Positions 1 to 12,564 of a stretch of DNA of 64,000 nucleotides are shown in pieces. Made by a program: the position numbers and the translations under genes. This DNA comes from Pseudomonadota bacterium (GTDB lineage Bacteria; Pseudomonadota; Gammaproteobacteria; Burkholderiales; Burkholderiaceae_C). The DNA lies in assembly GCA_029779845.1 (NCBI GenBank), contig JAKOZT010000125.1:1-64000 (forward strand), written 5' to 3'. The notes beneath the pieces are model-generated. The model was given only the letters and a program-made list of their open reading frames with translations, ran no database searches and was not told where the DNA came from. Numbering within the stretch: position 1 is the first letter of the stretch; each line of letters opens with the position of its first letter.

Positions 1-308
1 GTCGGCCCTGCGGGCCGACTGCCTTGCGCTGCTCGGTCTCGCGGCCCCGCCGCGGAACTCGCTTCGCGGGCTATCGCCCGCTGCGCTCAATCACCCGCGG
101 CGAGCATGAGGACGAAGCGCGCGGGTACGCGCGCGGGCCACGAGCCCTGCGCTGCTCAGCGCCTCATAGGCGCGCCGCGGGCGGCCCGCACGGCCCTTTG
201 CTGAATCAGAGGTGGCATGCCACCGTAGGTTCAGCGCGGCGCATCCCCGACAAGAACACGCCCGCCCCGAGCTGCGCTTTTATGCCATTGATCGCAACGT
301 CGTATGAA
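1..308. other. Non-coding, hairpin-rich region at the window edge
   Basis: I see no credible gene here; the frames that stay open lack recognisable protein motifs. The DNA is strongly structured. Positions 1-19 form a perfect hairpin (GTCGGCCC, 3-base loop, GGGCCGAC). Positions 48-55 (CGCCGCGG) pair with 95-102, enclosing a second stem at 66-71/76-81. Positions 211-224 are a perfect 14-base palindrome, GGTGGCATGCCACC. The first hairpin may end a transcript from beyond the left edge. The rest looks like a dispersed non-coding element, which is inference. Confidence 0.5.
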
Positions 309-1409
309 TCAGGCGCGCAGCGCGAGGTGCGGCGCCGCGACGCGCGAGCGGCCGTTGCCCGCCGGCGCGGAGGACAGCGCCTCGATCAGCATCAGCACCA
401 GCCGGCGCAGCGCCTCCCAGGCGTCGAGCGGCCAGTCGGCGTGGCGCAGGCCCTTGACCAGGCCGTCGCAGACCTGCGCGGCTTCGAGCAGCGCGGCGAT
501 GGCGTTGTCGGTCAGCAGCGGCACGGCGCGCTCGAACAAGCGCTCCTTGGCGCCCCAGACGCGGCTCTCGCGCAGCGCCATTGCCAGCGGCTTGCCGCCG
601 CTGACGGCATCGCGCACGCGCTTCAGCGCGCGGATGTCCTCGGCCAGCGTCCAGTGCACCAGCACGGCCGCTTCGCCCTCGGCCTGCAGGCCTTCGAGCA
701 TGCGCAGCGCGCGCCCCACCTGGCCGGCCAGCACCGCTTCGCCGAGCTTGAAGACGTCGTAGCGCGCCACGTTGAGCACCGCCGCCTCGACCTGCTCGAA
801 GCCCAGCTCGCCGGGCGGATACAGCAGCCCGAGCTTCTGGATCTCCTGGTGCGCGGCGAGCAGGTTGCCTTCGACGCGGTCGGCGAAGAAGGCGAGCGTG
901 CGCTGGCCCTCGTCGCCGCCTTGCACACGCTGGCCCTGCGCGGCCAGGCGCTGCGCGATCCACTGCGGCAGCGCCTTGCGCTCGACCGGGTCGACACGCA
1001 CCGTGACGCCGGCCGCATCGAGCGCCGTGAACCAGGCGCTGCCTTGCTGCGTGCGATCGAGCCGCGGCAGCTGCACCAGCGTGACGATGTCGTCGCTGAG
1101 CTGCTCGCAGTAGCGCTGCAAGGCTTCCGAGCCGTCCTTGCCCGGCTTGCCGCTCGGGATGCGGATCTCGATCAATTGCCGCTCGGCGAACAGGCTCAGC
1201 GCCTGCGAGGCGCCGAGCAGGCCGCTCCAGTCGAAATGCGCGCCGGCGACGGTGTGCACCTGGCGCTCGCTGCAGCCGGCCGCGCGCGCCGCGGCGCGGA
1301 TCGCGTCGCCGGCTTCCTGCGCCAGCAGCGGCTCGTCGCCCCACACGGCGTAGAGCGGCTTCAGGCCCTTCGCGAGCTGGGCGGCGAGCTGGTCGGCGCG
1401 GACTTGCAT
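309..1409 (-). CDS. holA: DNA polymerase III subunit delta
   Basis: This 366-residue protein is the clamp-loader delta subunit, which opens the beta sliding clamp during replication. Family features are the N-terminal MQVRADQLAAQL stretch, the GDEPLLAQEAGDAIR segment of the degenerate AAA+ fold near residue 25, and a helical C-terminal collar domain. The length is normal for the family. It is the last gene of a leuS-lptE-holA run on the minus strand, an order conserved in many proteobacteria. Its start lies 10 bases after the lptE stop codon, so co-translation is likely. The C-terminus runs to the edge of the structured non-coding region. Confidence 0.95.
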   Translation of the reverse strand: MQVRADQLAAQLAKGLKPLYAVWGDEPLLAQEAGDAIRAAARAAGCSERQVHTVAGAHFDWSGLLGASQALSLFAERQLIEIRIPSGKPGKDGSEALQRYCEQLSDDIVTLVQLPRLDRTQQGSAWFTALDAAGVTVRVDPVERKALPQWIAQRLAAQGQRVQGGDEGQRTLAFFADRVEGNLLAAHQEIQKLGLLYPPGELGFEQVEAAVLNVARYDVFKLGEAVLAGQVGRALRMLEGLQAEGEAAVLVHWTLAEDIRALKRVRDAVSGGKPLAMALRESRVWGAKERLFERAVPLLTDNAIAALLEAAQVCDGLVKGLRHADWPLDAWEALRRLVLMLIEALSSAPAGNGRSRVAAPHLALRA

Positions 1410-1419
1410 CGCACCCGCC

Positions 1420-1979
1420 TCAAAGCGCCGGCACCGAGGCCAGGCGCCGGAGCACCTGCGCGGCGATGTCGTTGTGCATAGAGCGGTACAGCGATTCCTC
1501 CTCCTGCTCCTTGGCGAGCGCGGCGGTTTCGCTGTAGCTCATGTCGCGCGACAGCTGGATCTCGGTGGGTGCGATCAGCTCGCGGCCCTGCGGCGTGCGC
1601 AGCTTGAAGCCGAAGCGCGAGCGCAGTTGCAGCTCGCGCACCTGCCCGAACGCGGTGGTGGCGACCACGCTCTTCTCGCGCGCGTCGGTGATCACCTCCA
1701 GCACCACCTGCGCCTGCGCAGGCGTGTCGACGACCACGGTGGTCGGGCTCGCGGCGATCTGGCGGCGCAGCTCGTCGGCGAGGGTCGAGCGCGGCTTGAA
1801 GCCCGTCAGCGCGATCGAGCGGAAGCGCAGCTCGGGCGCGCGTCGCAGCTCGAAGCCGCAGCCGGCGAGGGTCACGGCGAGTGCCAGCAGCAGCGTGCGG
1901 CGCGCAGGGCCGGCGCCGGGCCGCCCCAAGCCGGTCGGCGCCCCTCGGGGGCCGGAGCGCAGCGACTGGGGGGCTGACA

Positions 1980-1980
<1 letters not shown>
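1420..1980 (-). CDS. lptE: LPS-assembly lipoprotein LptE
   Basis: LptE is the outer-membrane lipoprotein that plugs LptD and helps insert lipopolysaccharide. The frame has a hydrophobic signal followed by a lipobox (LAVTLAGC), then the short beta-rich LptE domain with GFKPRSTLADELRR and an acidic C-terminal region. The ATG at 1980 shares its A with the leuS stop (TAATG), which implies translational coupling. The oddity is the N-terminus: about 25 residues before the signal sequence (SAPQSLRSGPRGAPTGLGRP and on) are encoded by a dispersed GC-rich repeat. The only in-frame alternative start I see is a TTG at codon 18, also inside the repeat. Family assignment is firm; the exact start is not. 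Confidence 0.88.
1908..1975 (-). repeat. Dispersed stop-codon-associated repeat, copy 1
   Basis: A GC-rich element with the core CCGGCTTGGGGCGGCCCGG (read on the minus strand) and the hairpin-forming stretch CCCCCGAGGGG. It begins five bases after the leuS stop codon and is translated as the N-terminus of LptE. The same core appears near 7627, 21055, 23162 and 34687. Confidence 0.8.
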
Positions 1981-5762
<3,782 letters not shown>

Positions 5763-5776
5763 TCGCGAGAGCGGGT

Positions 5777-6583
5777 TCAGGCCAGGCCCAGCACCGCGTC
5801 CATGCCGTACAGGCCGGTCGCGCGGGTGGCGAGGAAACGCGCCGCGCGCAGGCTGCCCTGCGCGAAGTTGGCACGGCTGGTGGCCTGGTGGCGGATCTCG
5901 ACGCGCTCGCCGGTGCCGGCGAACAGCACGGTGTGGTCGCCGACGATGTCGCCGCCGCGCACGGTGGCGAAGCCGATCGACGACGGGTCGCGCTCGCCGG
6001 TGACGCCTTCGCGCGCGTAGACGGCGCAGTCTTTCAGCTCGCGGCCGAGCGCCGCGGCAATCACCTCGCCCATCTTCAGCGCGGTGCCGCTGGGCGCATC
6101 GACCTTGTGGCGGTGGTGCGCCTCGATGATCTCGATGTCGTAGCCCTGCTCGAGCGCCTTGGCGGCCACCTTGAGCAGCTCGAGCACGACGTTCACGCCC
6201 ACGCTCATGTTGGGCGCCAGCACGATCGCGTTGGCCTGCGCGTACTCGGCGATCTGCGCCTTCTGCGCCTCGCTGAAGCCGGTGGTGCCGATCACCGCCT
6301 TGACGCCCGCCTCCTTGCACGCCGCCAGGTGCGCGAGCGTGCCCTCGGGGCGGGTGAAGTCGATCAGCACCTGCGCATCGGCGAGGCCGGCGCGCAGGTC
6401 GGAGGTGATCGCGACGCCGCTGGCCGCGCCGAGGAAGGCGGTGGCGTCCTGGCCGAGCGCGGGGCTCTCGGCGATGTCGAGCGCGCCGGCCAGCACCATG
6501 TCGCCGGCGTTGCGCACCGACTCGATCAGCATGCGCCCCATGCGGCCGGAGGCGCCGGCCACCGCCACCCTGAGCGGGCTCAT
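5777..6583 (-). CDS. dapB: 4-hydroxy-tetrahydrodipicolinate reductase
   Basis: DapB reduces 4-hydroxy-tetrahydrodipicolinate with NAD(P)H in lysine and diaminopimelate synthesis. The 268-residue protein has the N-terminal nucleotide-binding motif [10 protein letters not shown] and the catalytic/substrate region [16 protein letters not shown] near residue 155. The ATG at 6583 overlaps the bamE stop as ATGA, so the two genes are translationally coupled. Length is normal for the family. Confidence 0.97.
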   Translation of the reverse strand: MSPLRVAVAGASGRMGRMLIESVRNAGDMVLAGALDIAESPALGQDATAFLGAASGVAITSDLRAGLADAQVLIDFTRPEGTLAHLAACKEAGVKAVIGTTGFSEAQKAQIAEYAQANAIVLAPNMSVGVNVVLELLKVAAKALEQGYDIEIIEAHHRHKVDAPSGTALKMGEVIAAALGRELKDCAVYAREGVTGERDPSSIGFATVRGGDIVGDHTVLFAGTGERVEIRHQATSRANFAQGSLRAARFLATRATGLYGMDAVLGLA

Positions 6584-7113
6584 CGCCCCGCCTCCAGCGG
6601 CGGGTAGCTGCGTGTCGGGCCCACCGGCTCGGCGGCCGGCGCGGCCGGCTTCTCGGGTACCGGCAGCGCCTTCATCTGCTCGTCGCTGAGCGACAGCGCG
6701 GGCGGCTTGCGCGAGGCCTTGAAGGTGTCGATCGAGGCGACGAACTCGCGCTCCTCGGGCAGCTCGGCGCTGGTGGCTATGCTTTTCAGCGTCTCGCCGT
6801 CGAACTTCGCGACGATGCGGCGCAGCTGCGGCTCGGCGCCCTGGCGGCGGATCGTGAAGACGTAGTCCCAGCGGTCGGCGTGGAAGGTGTCGGTCAGCAG
6901 CGGCGAGCCGAGCACGTCACGCACCTGGGCGCGCGACATGCCGGGCTTGACGAGGGCGAGCTGCTCCTTGGTGACCACGTTGCCCTGCACCACTTCGATG
7001 CGGTAGGGCGTGATCACGCCGAGGATGTTGTCGGAGGACTGCAGCGAGGCACAGCCCGTGGCGGCGAGCGCGGCGGCCAGCAGGCCGGCGGCGCGGGGCA
7101 GGCGAGGGAGCAT
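6580..7113 (-). CDS. bamE: Outer membrane protein assembly factor BamE
   Basis: BamE (SmpA/OmlA) is a small lipoprotein of the BAM complex that inserts beta-barrel proteins. The frame shows a signal peptide ending in a lipobox (ALAATGC), then the conserved [14 protein letters not shown] and [17 protein letters not shown] segments and a [13 protein letters not shown] strand. I chose the ATG at 7113 because it puts a normal short signal before the cysteine; a TTG at 7146 would add 11 residues and reach toward the fur promoter. A proline-rich C-terminal tail extends past the usual domain. It is divergent from fur, a pairing common in betaproteobacteria. Confidence 0.93.
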   Translation of the reverse strand: MLPRLPRAAGLLAAALAATGCASLQSSDNILGVITPYRIEVVQGNVVTKEQLALVKPGMSRAQVRDVLGSPLLTDTFHADRWDYVFTIRRQGAEPQLRRIVAKFDGETLKSIATSAELPEEREFVASIDTFKASRKPPALSLSDEQMKALPVPEKPAAPAAEPVGPTRSYPPLEAGR

Positions 7114-7152
7114 GGTGATTTGCAGGAGTGCGCGCCGGGAGGGCAACCTCGA

Positions 7153-7158
7153 TATGAT
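7153..7158 (+). promoter_or_regulatory. Possible -10 element of the fur promoter
   Basis: TATGAT stands about 30 bases ahead of the fur start in the short divergent gap. It matches the -10 consensus at five of six positions. No clear -35 hexamer is visible, and I see no convincing Fur box. Confidence 0.35.
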
Positions 7159-7189
7159 CGGCGGATTCTAGCGGTCGACTCGTACTGCC

Positions 7190-7618
7190 ATGACCCATGC
7201 CGAGGAACTGAAGAACAGCGGGCTGAAGGCCACCCTGCCGCGCATCAAGGTGCTCGAGGTGTTCCAGCGCAGCGCGCAGCGCCACATGAGCGCGGAAGAC
7301 GTCTACAAGCACCTGCTCGCCGAGGGCTCCGACGTCGGCCTGGCGACGGTGTACCGCGTGCTGATGCAGTTCGAGCAGGCCGGTCTGCTGTCGCGCAACC
7401 ACTTCGAGACCGGCAAGGCGGTGTTCGAGCTCAACGAGGGCAAGCACCACGACCACCTGGTATGCCTGGACTGCGGCCGCGTCGAGGAATTCTTCGACGC
7501 CGAGATCGAGAAGCGCCAGAAGGCCGTCGCCGCCGCGCGCGGCTTCGAGCTTCAGGAGCACTCGCTGGCGCTGTACGCGGCCTGCACCAAGAAGAACTGC
7601 ACGCACCGGCACCGCTGA
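7190..7618 (+). CDS. fur: Ferric uptake regulator Fur
   Basis: A 142-residue metal-dependent repressor of iron-acquisition genes. It has the N-terminal winged helix ([34 protein letters not shown]) and the C-terminal dimer and metal-binding domain with [11 protein letters not shown]. The tail carries [11 protein letters not shown], so both the CxxC-type and His-rich metal ligands are present. Length is standard. It is transcribed away from bamE and converges on hprK; the gap between fur and hprK holds repeat copy 2. Confidence 0.97.
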   Translation: MTHAEELKNSGLKATLPRIKVLEVFQRSAQRHMSAEDVYKHLLAEGSDVGLATVYRVLMQFEQAGLLSRNHFETGKAVFELNEGKHHDHLVCLDCGRVEEFFDAEIEKRQKAVAAARGFELQEHSLALYAACTKKNCTHRHR

Positions 7619-7626
7619 CGGTGGCA

Positions 7627-7695
7627 GGTCCGGCGCCGGGCCGCCCCAAGCCGGACGGCGCCCCTTGGGGGCAGGAGCGAAGCGACTGGGGGGCT
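7627..7695 (-). repeat. Dispersed stop-codon-associated repeat, copy 2
   Basis: Same core as copy 1 (CCGGCTTGGGGCGGCCCGG on the minus strand), starting five bases beyond the hprK TAA and ending close to the fur stop. The inner GCCCCTTGGGGGC can form a hairpin, so it might act as a transcript end between the convergent genes. Confidence 0.8.
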
Positions 7696-7699
7696 CCGT

Positions 7700-8653
7700 T
7701 TACTCGGAGGTCTTCTGCATCGCGCGCTGGTGGCGCTCGATGAACTCCTGGTAGGTGTCGATGCCGCGCAGCTGCAGGATGGTGTTGCGCACCGCCGCTT
7801 CCACCAGCACCGCGAGGTTGCGCCCGGCGTCCACCGCGATCACCGCCTTGCGCACCGGCACGCCGAGGATCTCCTCGTACAGCGGCTCGTAGGGCAGGCG
7901 CTCGAACTCGCGGTCCATCGTCTCCTTGCGCACCAGGTGCACGATCAGCTTCAGGCGCATCTTCCGCCGCACCGCCGTCTCGCCGAAGATCGCCTTGATG
8001 TCCAAGAGGCCGATGCCGCGCACTTCCAGCAGGTTGAGCAGCAGCTCGGGGCAGCGCCCTTCGAGCGCGGTCTGCGAGACGCGGAACAGATCCACCGCGT
8101 CGTCGGCCACCAGGCCGTGGCCGCGCGAGATCAGCTCCAGCCCGAGCTCGCTCTTGCCCAGGCCCGATTCGCCGGTCAGCAGCACGCCCAGGCCGAGGAT
8201 GTCCATGAACACGCCGTGGCGCGTGGTGCGCTCGGCGAAGTGCTGGCCGAGGTAGCCGCGCACCACGTCGATCACGTGGCCGGCCGATTCGGCGGTGGCG
8301 AACAGCGGGATCTCGGCGCGGTCGCACATCGCCACCAGCTTGTCGGGCGGCACCTGCGCGTCGGCGACGATCAGCACCGGCGGCTCGAGCGTGACGATGC
8401 GCGAGATGCGCCGCTCCACCACCTCGGGCGTCGAGTCGTTCAGGTAGGCCACCTCGCGGCGGCCGACGATCTGCACGCGGTAGGGGTGGATGTAGTTCAG
8501 GTAGCCGACCAGGTCGGCAGCCGACTGCGCGTTGCGCACCGCGGCTTCGTCGAAGCGCCGGTCGGGGTGGGCGTGGCCGGCGATCCACTCCCACTGCAAC
8601 GCCGTCCGGTGCTCCTCGAAGAGCGCCTCGGCGCTGATGACGGTGGGTTTCAC
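7700..8653 (-). CDS. hprK: HPr kinase/phosphorylase
   Basis: HprK phosphorylates and dephosphorylates the phosphocarrier HPr on serine. In proteobacteria it belongs to the regulatory PTS. The 317-residue protein has an N-terminal HprK-specific domain and a C-terminal kinase domain with the Walker A motif [11 protein letters not shown] near residue 155, followed by the family signature ending in [10 protein letters not shown] near residue 205. It follows ptsN by 7 bases and so probably forms an operon with it. HPr and enzyme I are not in this window. Confidence 0.96.
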   Translation of the reverse strand: MKPTVISAEALFEEHRTALQWEWIAGHAHPDRRFDEAAVRNAQSAADLVGYLNYIHPYRVQIVGRREVAYLNDSTPEVVERRISRIVTLEPPVLIVADAQVPPDKLVAMCDRAEIPLFATAESAGHVIDVVRGYLGQHFAERTTRHGVFMDILGLGVLLTGESGLGKSELGLELISRGHGLVADDAVDLFRVSQTALEGRCPELLLNLLEVRGIGLLDIKAIFGETAVRRKMRLKLIVHLVRKETMDREFERLPYEPLYEEILGVPVRKAVIAVDAGRNLAVLVEAAVRNTILQLRGIDTYQEFIERHQRAMQKTSE

Positions 8654-8660
8654 GAAGGGC

Positions 8661-9131
8661 TCAGGCGACCGACTTGAGCGGTTCCCAGTTGGAGATCAGC
8701 TCGTGCACCTTGGCCGCCTCGGGTTCGGTCTTCAGGCGCTCGCGCAGCTCGCGGTCCGACAGCATCTCGGCGATCTCGGAGAGGATCTCCAGGTGGCGCT
8801 GCGTCGCCGCCTCGGGCACCAGCAGGAAGATCAGCAGCAGCACCGGCTCGTCGTCGGGCGCGTCGAACGGGATCGGCTGCTGCACGCGGATCACCGCCGC
8901 CAGCGGGTTCTTCAAGCCCTTGATGCGCCCGTGCGGGATCGCCACCGCGTGGCCCAGGCCGGTGGAGCCCAGGCGTTCCCGCGCGAACAGGTTGTCGGCC
9001 ACGATGGCGCGGGCGATGGCATGCTGGTTCTCGAACAGCAGGCCCGCCTGCTCGAAGACGCGCTTCTTGCTGGTGGCGTCCACGTCCACGAGCACGTTGC
9101 TGGCGGGCAGGATGGCGGCGAGGCGGTTCAT
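8661..9131 (-). CDS. ptsN: Nitrogen-regulatory PTS enzyme IIA (EIIA-Ntr)
   Basis: A 156-residue phosphoacceptor protein of the nitrogen PTS, which controls potassium and phosphate sensing and stress rather than sugar transport. The active-site histidine lies in [13 protein letters not shown] near residue 67. Length is normal. It is followed immediately by hprK. A strong hairpin with a T-run lies between it and the upstream hpf gene, so ptsN-hprK may have its own promoter. Confidence 0.95.
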   Translation of the reverse strand: MNRLAAILPASNVLVDVDATSKKRVFEQAGLLFENQHAIARAIVADNLFARERLGSTGLGHAVAIPHGRIKGLKNPLAAVIRVQQPIPFDAPDDEPVLLLIFLLVPEAATQRHLEILSEIAEMLSDRELRERLKTEPEAAKVHELISNWEPLKSVA

Positions 9132-9256
9132 CGGTGATACATGTGACCCCCGGGCTCATGGCCGCGGCAGCCGCTGGCAGATGCAGGTGTCGGGATTATG
9201 AAGTCGCGTGCGGCATTCTGCGCCGCCTGCTGCGTCGCAGCAACGGGCCCGGCCAT

Positions 9257-9281
9257 CAAAAAGCGGCCCCGTGGGGCCGCT
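9257..9281 (-). terminator. Rho-independent terminator after hpf
   Basis: On the minus strand an AGCGGCCC/GGGCCGCT stem of eight pairs with a four-base loop (9262-9281) is followed by a run of T. It lies about 27 bases past the hpf stop codon and before ptsN. Confidence 0.8.
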
Positions 9282-9307
9282 CGTTTCGGGGTGGAGGCCG
9301 GCTTCGT

Positions 9308-9649
9308 TCAGGACGCCGACGGCGCGATGCGCTTGGCCGAGGCGTGGTGGTGATCCTGCACCTTGTCCTTGTGGCGGCAGACCTGGCGGTCGAGCTTGTC
9401 CATCAGCATGTCGATGGCGGCGTACAGGTCTTCGTGCGACTGCTCGACGAAGATGTCCTTGCCCTTCACGTGCACCGTCACCTCGGCCTTCTGGCGCCGC
9501 TCCTTCTCCTTCAGCTTCTCGACTGACAACAGCACGTTGATGTCCACCACCTGGTCGAAATGACGTGTGACGCGGTCCAGCTTCGTGAGCACATACTCTC
9601 GCAGGGCCGGCGTCACTTCGAGGTGATGGCCGCTGATCGTCAGGTTCAT
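9308..9649 (-). CDS. hpf: Ribosome hibernation promoting factor
   Basis: A 113-residue short-form HPF/YfiA protein that binds the 30S decoding region and promotes 70S hibernation or 100S dimers in stationary phase. It begins [20 protein letters not shown], and the rest fits the double-stranded-RNA-binding-like fold (VEVTVHVKG-type strands, [19 protein letters not shown]). The ATG at 9649 is preceded by the ribosome-binding site AAAGGAG; the frame stays open further upstream, but that part has no family resemblance. It normally sits between rpoN and ptsN. rpoN is absent here, and corA lies upstream on the other strand. Confidence 0.95.
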   Translation of the reverse strand: MNLTISGHHLEVTPALREYVLTKLDRVTRHFDQVVDINVLLSVEKLKEKERRQKAEVTVHVKGKDIFVEQSHEDLYAAIDMLMDKLDRQVCRHKDKVQDHHHASAKRIAPSAS

Positions 9650-9905
9650 GGGTACTCCTTTCGCAGGGGTGGGAACAGAGGTCTTCGAACCCAGTGTGCC
9701 CCCGTTCACCGGGGCTGACAAGCCGATGGGCACAGCCTTGCGCGACCACTTTTGCACGCCGCGCGCGATGCAATAATCGACGGTCGCTCAACCACGGAGT
9801 TCGACTTGGACGCGCCTCCTTCCCGGTGACCGTCCGCTCCACGCAGGGGCGCGGCGGTCACGAGCATTCCACCTGACGCTTTCCCCGGGCCATGCTGGAG
9901 CCCCC

Positions 9906-10868
9906 ATGCTGAACGTGTTCTCGCTGGCCAACGGCCGGCTGTTCCAGGAAGAGATCGAGAGCTTGGACGCGCTGGCGCGCGTCAAGCCGATCTGGGTCGA
10001 CCTCGACGCGCCCACGCCCGAGGAAAAGGGCTGGATCGCCCAGCACTACGGGCTGACCATTCCGCAGGACGTGGTCGACGAGGACCTGGAGGAGTCGGCC
10101 CGCTTCTACGAGGAGGACAACGGCGAGCTGCACATCCGCTCCGACTTCCTGATCGACGACGACGAGCGCGCGCGCAACGTGCGCGTGGCCTTCATCCTCT
10201 ACCGCAACGTGCTGTTCTCGGTGCACGGCGAGGAGCTGCCGGTGTTCCGGCTGCTGCGCCTGCGCGCGCGGCGCATCCCGGCGCTGATCGAGGACGCCAA
10301 GGACGTGCTGCTCAAGCTCTACGACGCCGACGCCGAGTACAGCGCCGACGCGCTGGAGGGCATCTACGACAGCCTGGAGGCGATCAGCGCCCGCGTGCTC
10401 AAGCAGGACGTCAACGACCAGGTGGCCGCCGAGGTGCTGGCGGCGATCGCGCGCGAGGAGGACTTGAACGGCCGCATCCGCCGCAACGTGATGGACACGC
10501 GCCGCGCGGTCAGCTTCATGATGCGCAGCCGGTTGCTCAACGCCGAGCAGTTCGAGGAGGCGCGCCAGATCCTGCGCGACATCGACTCGCTCGACTCGCA
10601 CACCACCTTCCTGTTCGACAAGATCAACTTCCTGATGAACGCCACGGTCGGCTTCATCAACATCAACCAGAACAAGATCATCAAGATCTTCTCGGTGGCC
10701 AGCGTCGCGCTGCTGCCGCCGACGCTGATCGCCAGCATCTACGGCATGAACTTCCAGGCCATGCCGGAGCTGAACTGGCGCTACGGCTACCCGTTCGCGA
10801 TCGCGCTGATGGTGGCCTCGGTGGCCGCTCCCTTCCTCTACTTCCGCCGCAAGGGCTGGCTGCGCTAG
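9906..10868 (+). CDS. corA: Magnesium/cobalt transporter CorA
   Basis: A 320-residue divalent-cation channel of the inner membrane. The large N-terminal cytoplasmic domain is acidic and helical. The two transmembrane helices sit at the C-terminus, and the first ends in the hallmark pore motif YGMNF near residue 282. The ATG has GGAG six bases upstream. It is transcribed alone, divergent from hpf, with 256 bases between them. Confidence 0.96.
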   Translation: MLNVFSLANGRLFQEEIESLDALARVKPIWVDLDAPTPEEKGWIAQHYGLTIPQDVVDEDLEESARFYEEDNGELHIRSDFLIDDDERARNVRVAFILYRNVLFSVHGEELPVFRLLRLRARRIPALIEDAKDVLLKLYDADAEYSADALEGIYDSLEAISARVLKQDVNDQVAAEVLAAIAREEDLNGRIRRNVMDTRRAVSFMMRSRLLNAEQFEEARQILRDIDSLDSHTTFLFDKINFLMNATVGFININQNKIIKIFSVASVALLPPTLIASIYGMNFQAMPELNWRYGYPFAIALMVASVAAPFLYFRRKGWLR

Positions 10869-10922
10869 CGTTTCGCCGGCAGCCAGCCGGGGCAAGAAGA
10901 GGGCTGCGGAGCGCCCCCGGGC

Positions 10923-10951
10923 GAAGAGGGAGGAGGGAGGGAGGAGGAGAA
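10923..10951 (+). other. Near-mirror purine tract between corA and the peroxidase gene
   Basis: All 29 bases are A or G, with GG and GGG runs in near-mirror order (AAGAGGGAGGAGGG and on). It is in a 227-base gap downstream of corA. Such tracts can form triplex or G-quadruplex structures. No gene or clear terminator is visible in the rest of the gap. Confidence 0.6.
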
Positions 10952-11095
10952 CCGCCCGGGGATTTCATCCGGCCGAGGCCGGAAGGCTCCGCAACACAAA
11001 ACCGTCGATGGCGCGCCGCGCCGTCTCAGCACTCTGACGCGGCTGCGGGGGCCGAGTTCCCTGGCCCGTTCGCAACCGAACGTGACCAGCGCACT

Positions 11096-11665
11096 TTAGG
11101 CCGCGACCAGCAGTTTCTCCACCTGCGCGACGAAGCCCTTGTCGAGCGGGTCGACATTGCTGGGGAAGCTGCCCGCCGGCGTGCCGTCGCGCGCCACCAG
11201 GTACTTGTGGAAATTCCACTTCGGCCACTGGCCGGTGCGCCGCGCCAGCTCGGCGAACAGCGCATTGGCCTGGGCGCCCGCTGCCGCGGCGACGCGCGAC
11301 TTGGCGAACATCGGGAACTTGACGCCGTAGGTGCCTTCGCAGAACTCGGCGATCTCCTTGGCGCTGCCGGGCTCCTGCTGGCCGAAGTCGTTCGACGGGA
11401 AGCCCAGCACCACCAGGCCGCGCTCGCGGTAGCGCGCGTACAGCGCTTCGAGCGACTTGTACTGGCCGGTGAAGCCGCAGTAGCTGGCGGTGTTGACCAC
11501 CAGCAGCACGCGCCCGACGTACTGGCAGAGATCCTGGGGCTTCTCGTCCTGCAGGCGCGGGAAGCTGCGCGCGAGCAGCGGCGCGCAGGCGGGCTCCGCG
11601 GCGCGCGCCGCGCCGGCCGCGGCGAGGGCGGCGCTGAACAGCAGGCGACGGCGTTGCAGCTTCAT
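11096..11665 (-). CDS. Glutathione peroxidase family protein with a signal peptide
   Basis: A 189-residue thiol peroxidase of the glutathione peroxidase/BtuE family, which reduces hydroperoxides. The peroxidatic residue is cysteine, in NTASYCGFTGQYKSLEALY. Other active-site parts are FPSNDFGQQEPGS (Gln) and the later WNFHKYLV (Trp/Asn). The N-terminus (MKLQRRRLLFSAALAAAGAARA) looks like an exported, possibly Tat-type, signal, which suggests a periplasmic enzyme. The start at 11665 is separated by two bases from the stop of the upstream DMT exporter gene, so they form an operon. Confidence 0.9.
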   Translation of the reverse strand: MKLQRRRLLFSAALAAAGAARAAEPACAPLLARSFPRLQDEKPQDLCQYVGRVLLVVNTASYCGFTGQYKSLEALYARYRERGLVVLGFPSNDFGQQEPGSAKEIAEFCEGTYGVKFPMFAKSRVAAAAGAQANALFAELARRTGQWPKWNFHKYLVARDGTPAGSFPSNVDPLDKGFVAQVEKLLVAA

Positions 11666-11667
11666 GG

Positions 11668-12564
11668 TCAGCTCCGGTTGACGAGCACGATGCCCCCTGC
11701 CACGGCGGCCAGCGCGACCAGCAGCCGCGCCGTGATCGGCTCGCCCAGCAGCAGCGCGCCGAGCAGCAGGCCGAACACCGGCGTCAGCAGCGTGAACGAG
11801 GCCAGCCGCGTGGCCGGATAGTGGCGGATCAGCCAAAACCACAACAGGTAGCTGGCGAAGGTGACGACCACGGTCTGGAAGAACAGCGACGCCCAGGTCA
11901 GCGCCGACAGCGCCGGCGCCCAGGCCTGGCCGTGCAGCGCCGCCGCCAGCGCGAGTGCCACGCCCGAGATCGCCAGCTGGTACAGCAGCGTCTTCTCGGC
12001 CGAGGCGGCGGCCAGCCGGCTGCCGCGGATCGCCAGCGTCGTCGCGCCCCACAGCACGCCGGCGGCGACGCCGAGCGCATCGCCCAGCCACTGCGTGTCG
12101 CCCGCGGCGGGCTTCGTGAAGCCTTCGGCGAAGGCCCAGGCCACGCCGGCGAAGGCCAGCAGCAGGCCGGCCATCTGCAAGGGCTTGAGCTTCTCGGCGT
12201 GCGCGATGAAGGGCATGCCCAGCGCGACGACGAAGGGCGAGATGTAGATAAACACCGCCATGCGCGAGGCGGTGGTGTACTGCAGGCCGAGGAAGATGCA
12301 GCCGAACTCGGCGGCGAACAGCAGCCCGGCGGCCAGTCCGCCGGGCAACGAACCGTCTTTTGCGAAGAGGGCGATGCCGCGCCAGCGTGCCCACAGGAAT
12401 ACCAGCGCCGCGCCGCCGAGCGAGCGGATCGCGGCCTGCGCAAGCGGCGGCACCTCGGCGATCGCCACCTTGGCGGCCACCTGGTTCAGCCCCCACAGGA
12501 AGCAGCAGCCCACCAGCGAGGCGATGGCCAGGGTGTCCAGGCGGGTCTTGCGTTCAGTCGTCAT
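11668..12564 (-). CDS. DMT (EamA) family transporter
   Basis: A 298-residue inner-membrane protein with about ten predicted helices arranged as two EamA repeats. The conserved signatures are FLWGLNQVAAKVAI at the start and the second-repeat opening GVLWGATTLAIRGSRLA. Members export metabolites or amino acids; the substrate cannot be told from sequence. It lies between the rhombosortase gene, whose end it overlaps by 11 bases, and the peroxidase gene, and probably shares their transcript. Confidence 0.9.
   Translation of the reverse strand: MTTERKTRLDTLAIASLVGCCFLWGLNQVAAKVAIAEVPPLAQAAIRSLGGAALVFLWARWRGIALFAKDGSLPGGLAAGLLFAAEFGCIFLGLQYTTASRMAVFIYISPFVVALGMPFIAHAEKLKPLQMAGLLLAFAGVAWAFAEGFTKPAAGDTQWLGDALGVAAGVLWGATTLAIRGSRLAAASAEKTLLYQLAISGVALALAAALHGQAWAPALSALTWASLFFQTVVVTFASYLLWFWLIRHYPATRLASFTLLTPVFGLLLGALLLGEPITARLLVALAAVAGGIVLVNRS

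Noticed and set aside
24-1481. Long open frames opposite holA, leuS, glnE, yhdP and other genes, several over 800 codons
   Set aside because: They are a result of GC-rich third positions. Their translations are Arg/His/Ala-rich with no family motifs, while the opposite strand has clear conserved proteins.
9727-9745. A GG-N10-GC pattern (TGGGCACAGCCTTGC) resembling a sigma-54 promoter before corA
   Set aside because: Only the GG/GC spacing fits; the TGGCAC part is shifted. Such matches are frequent by chance in this composition.
9650-9757. An HPF with 36 extra N-terminal residues
   Set aside because: The ATG at 9649 has a strong ribosome-binding site and begins exactly where the family begins.
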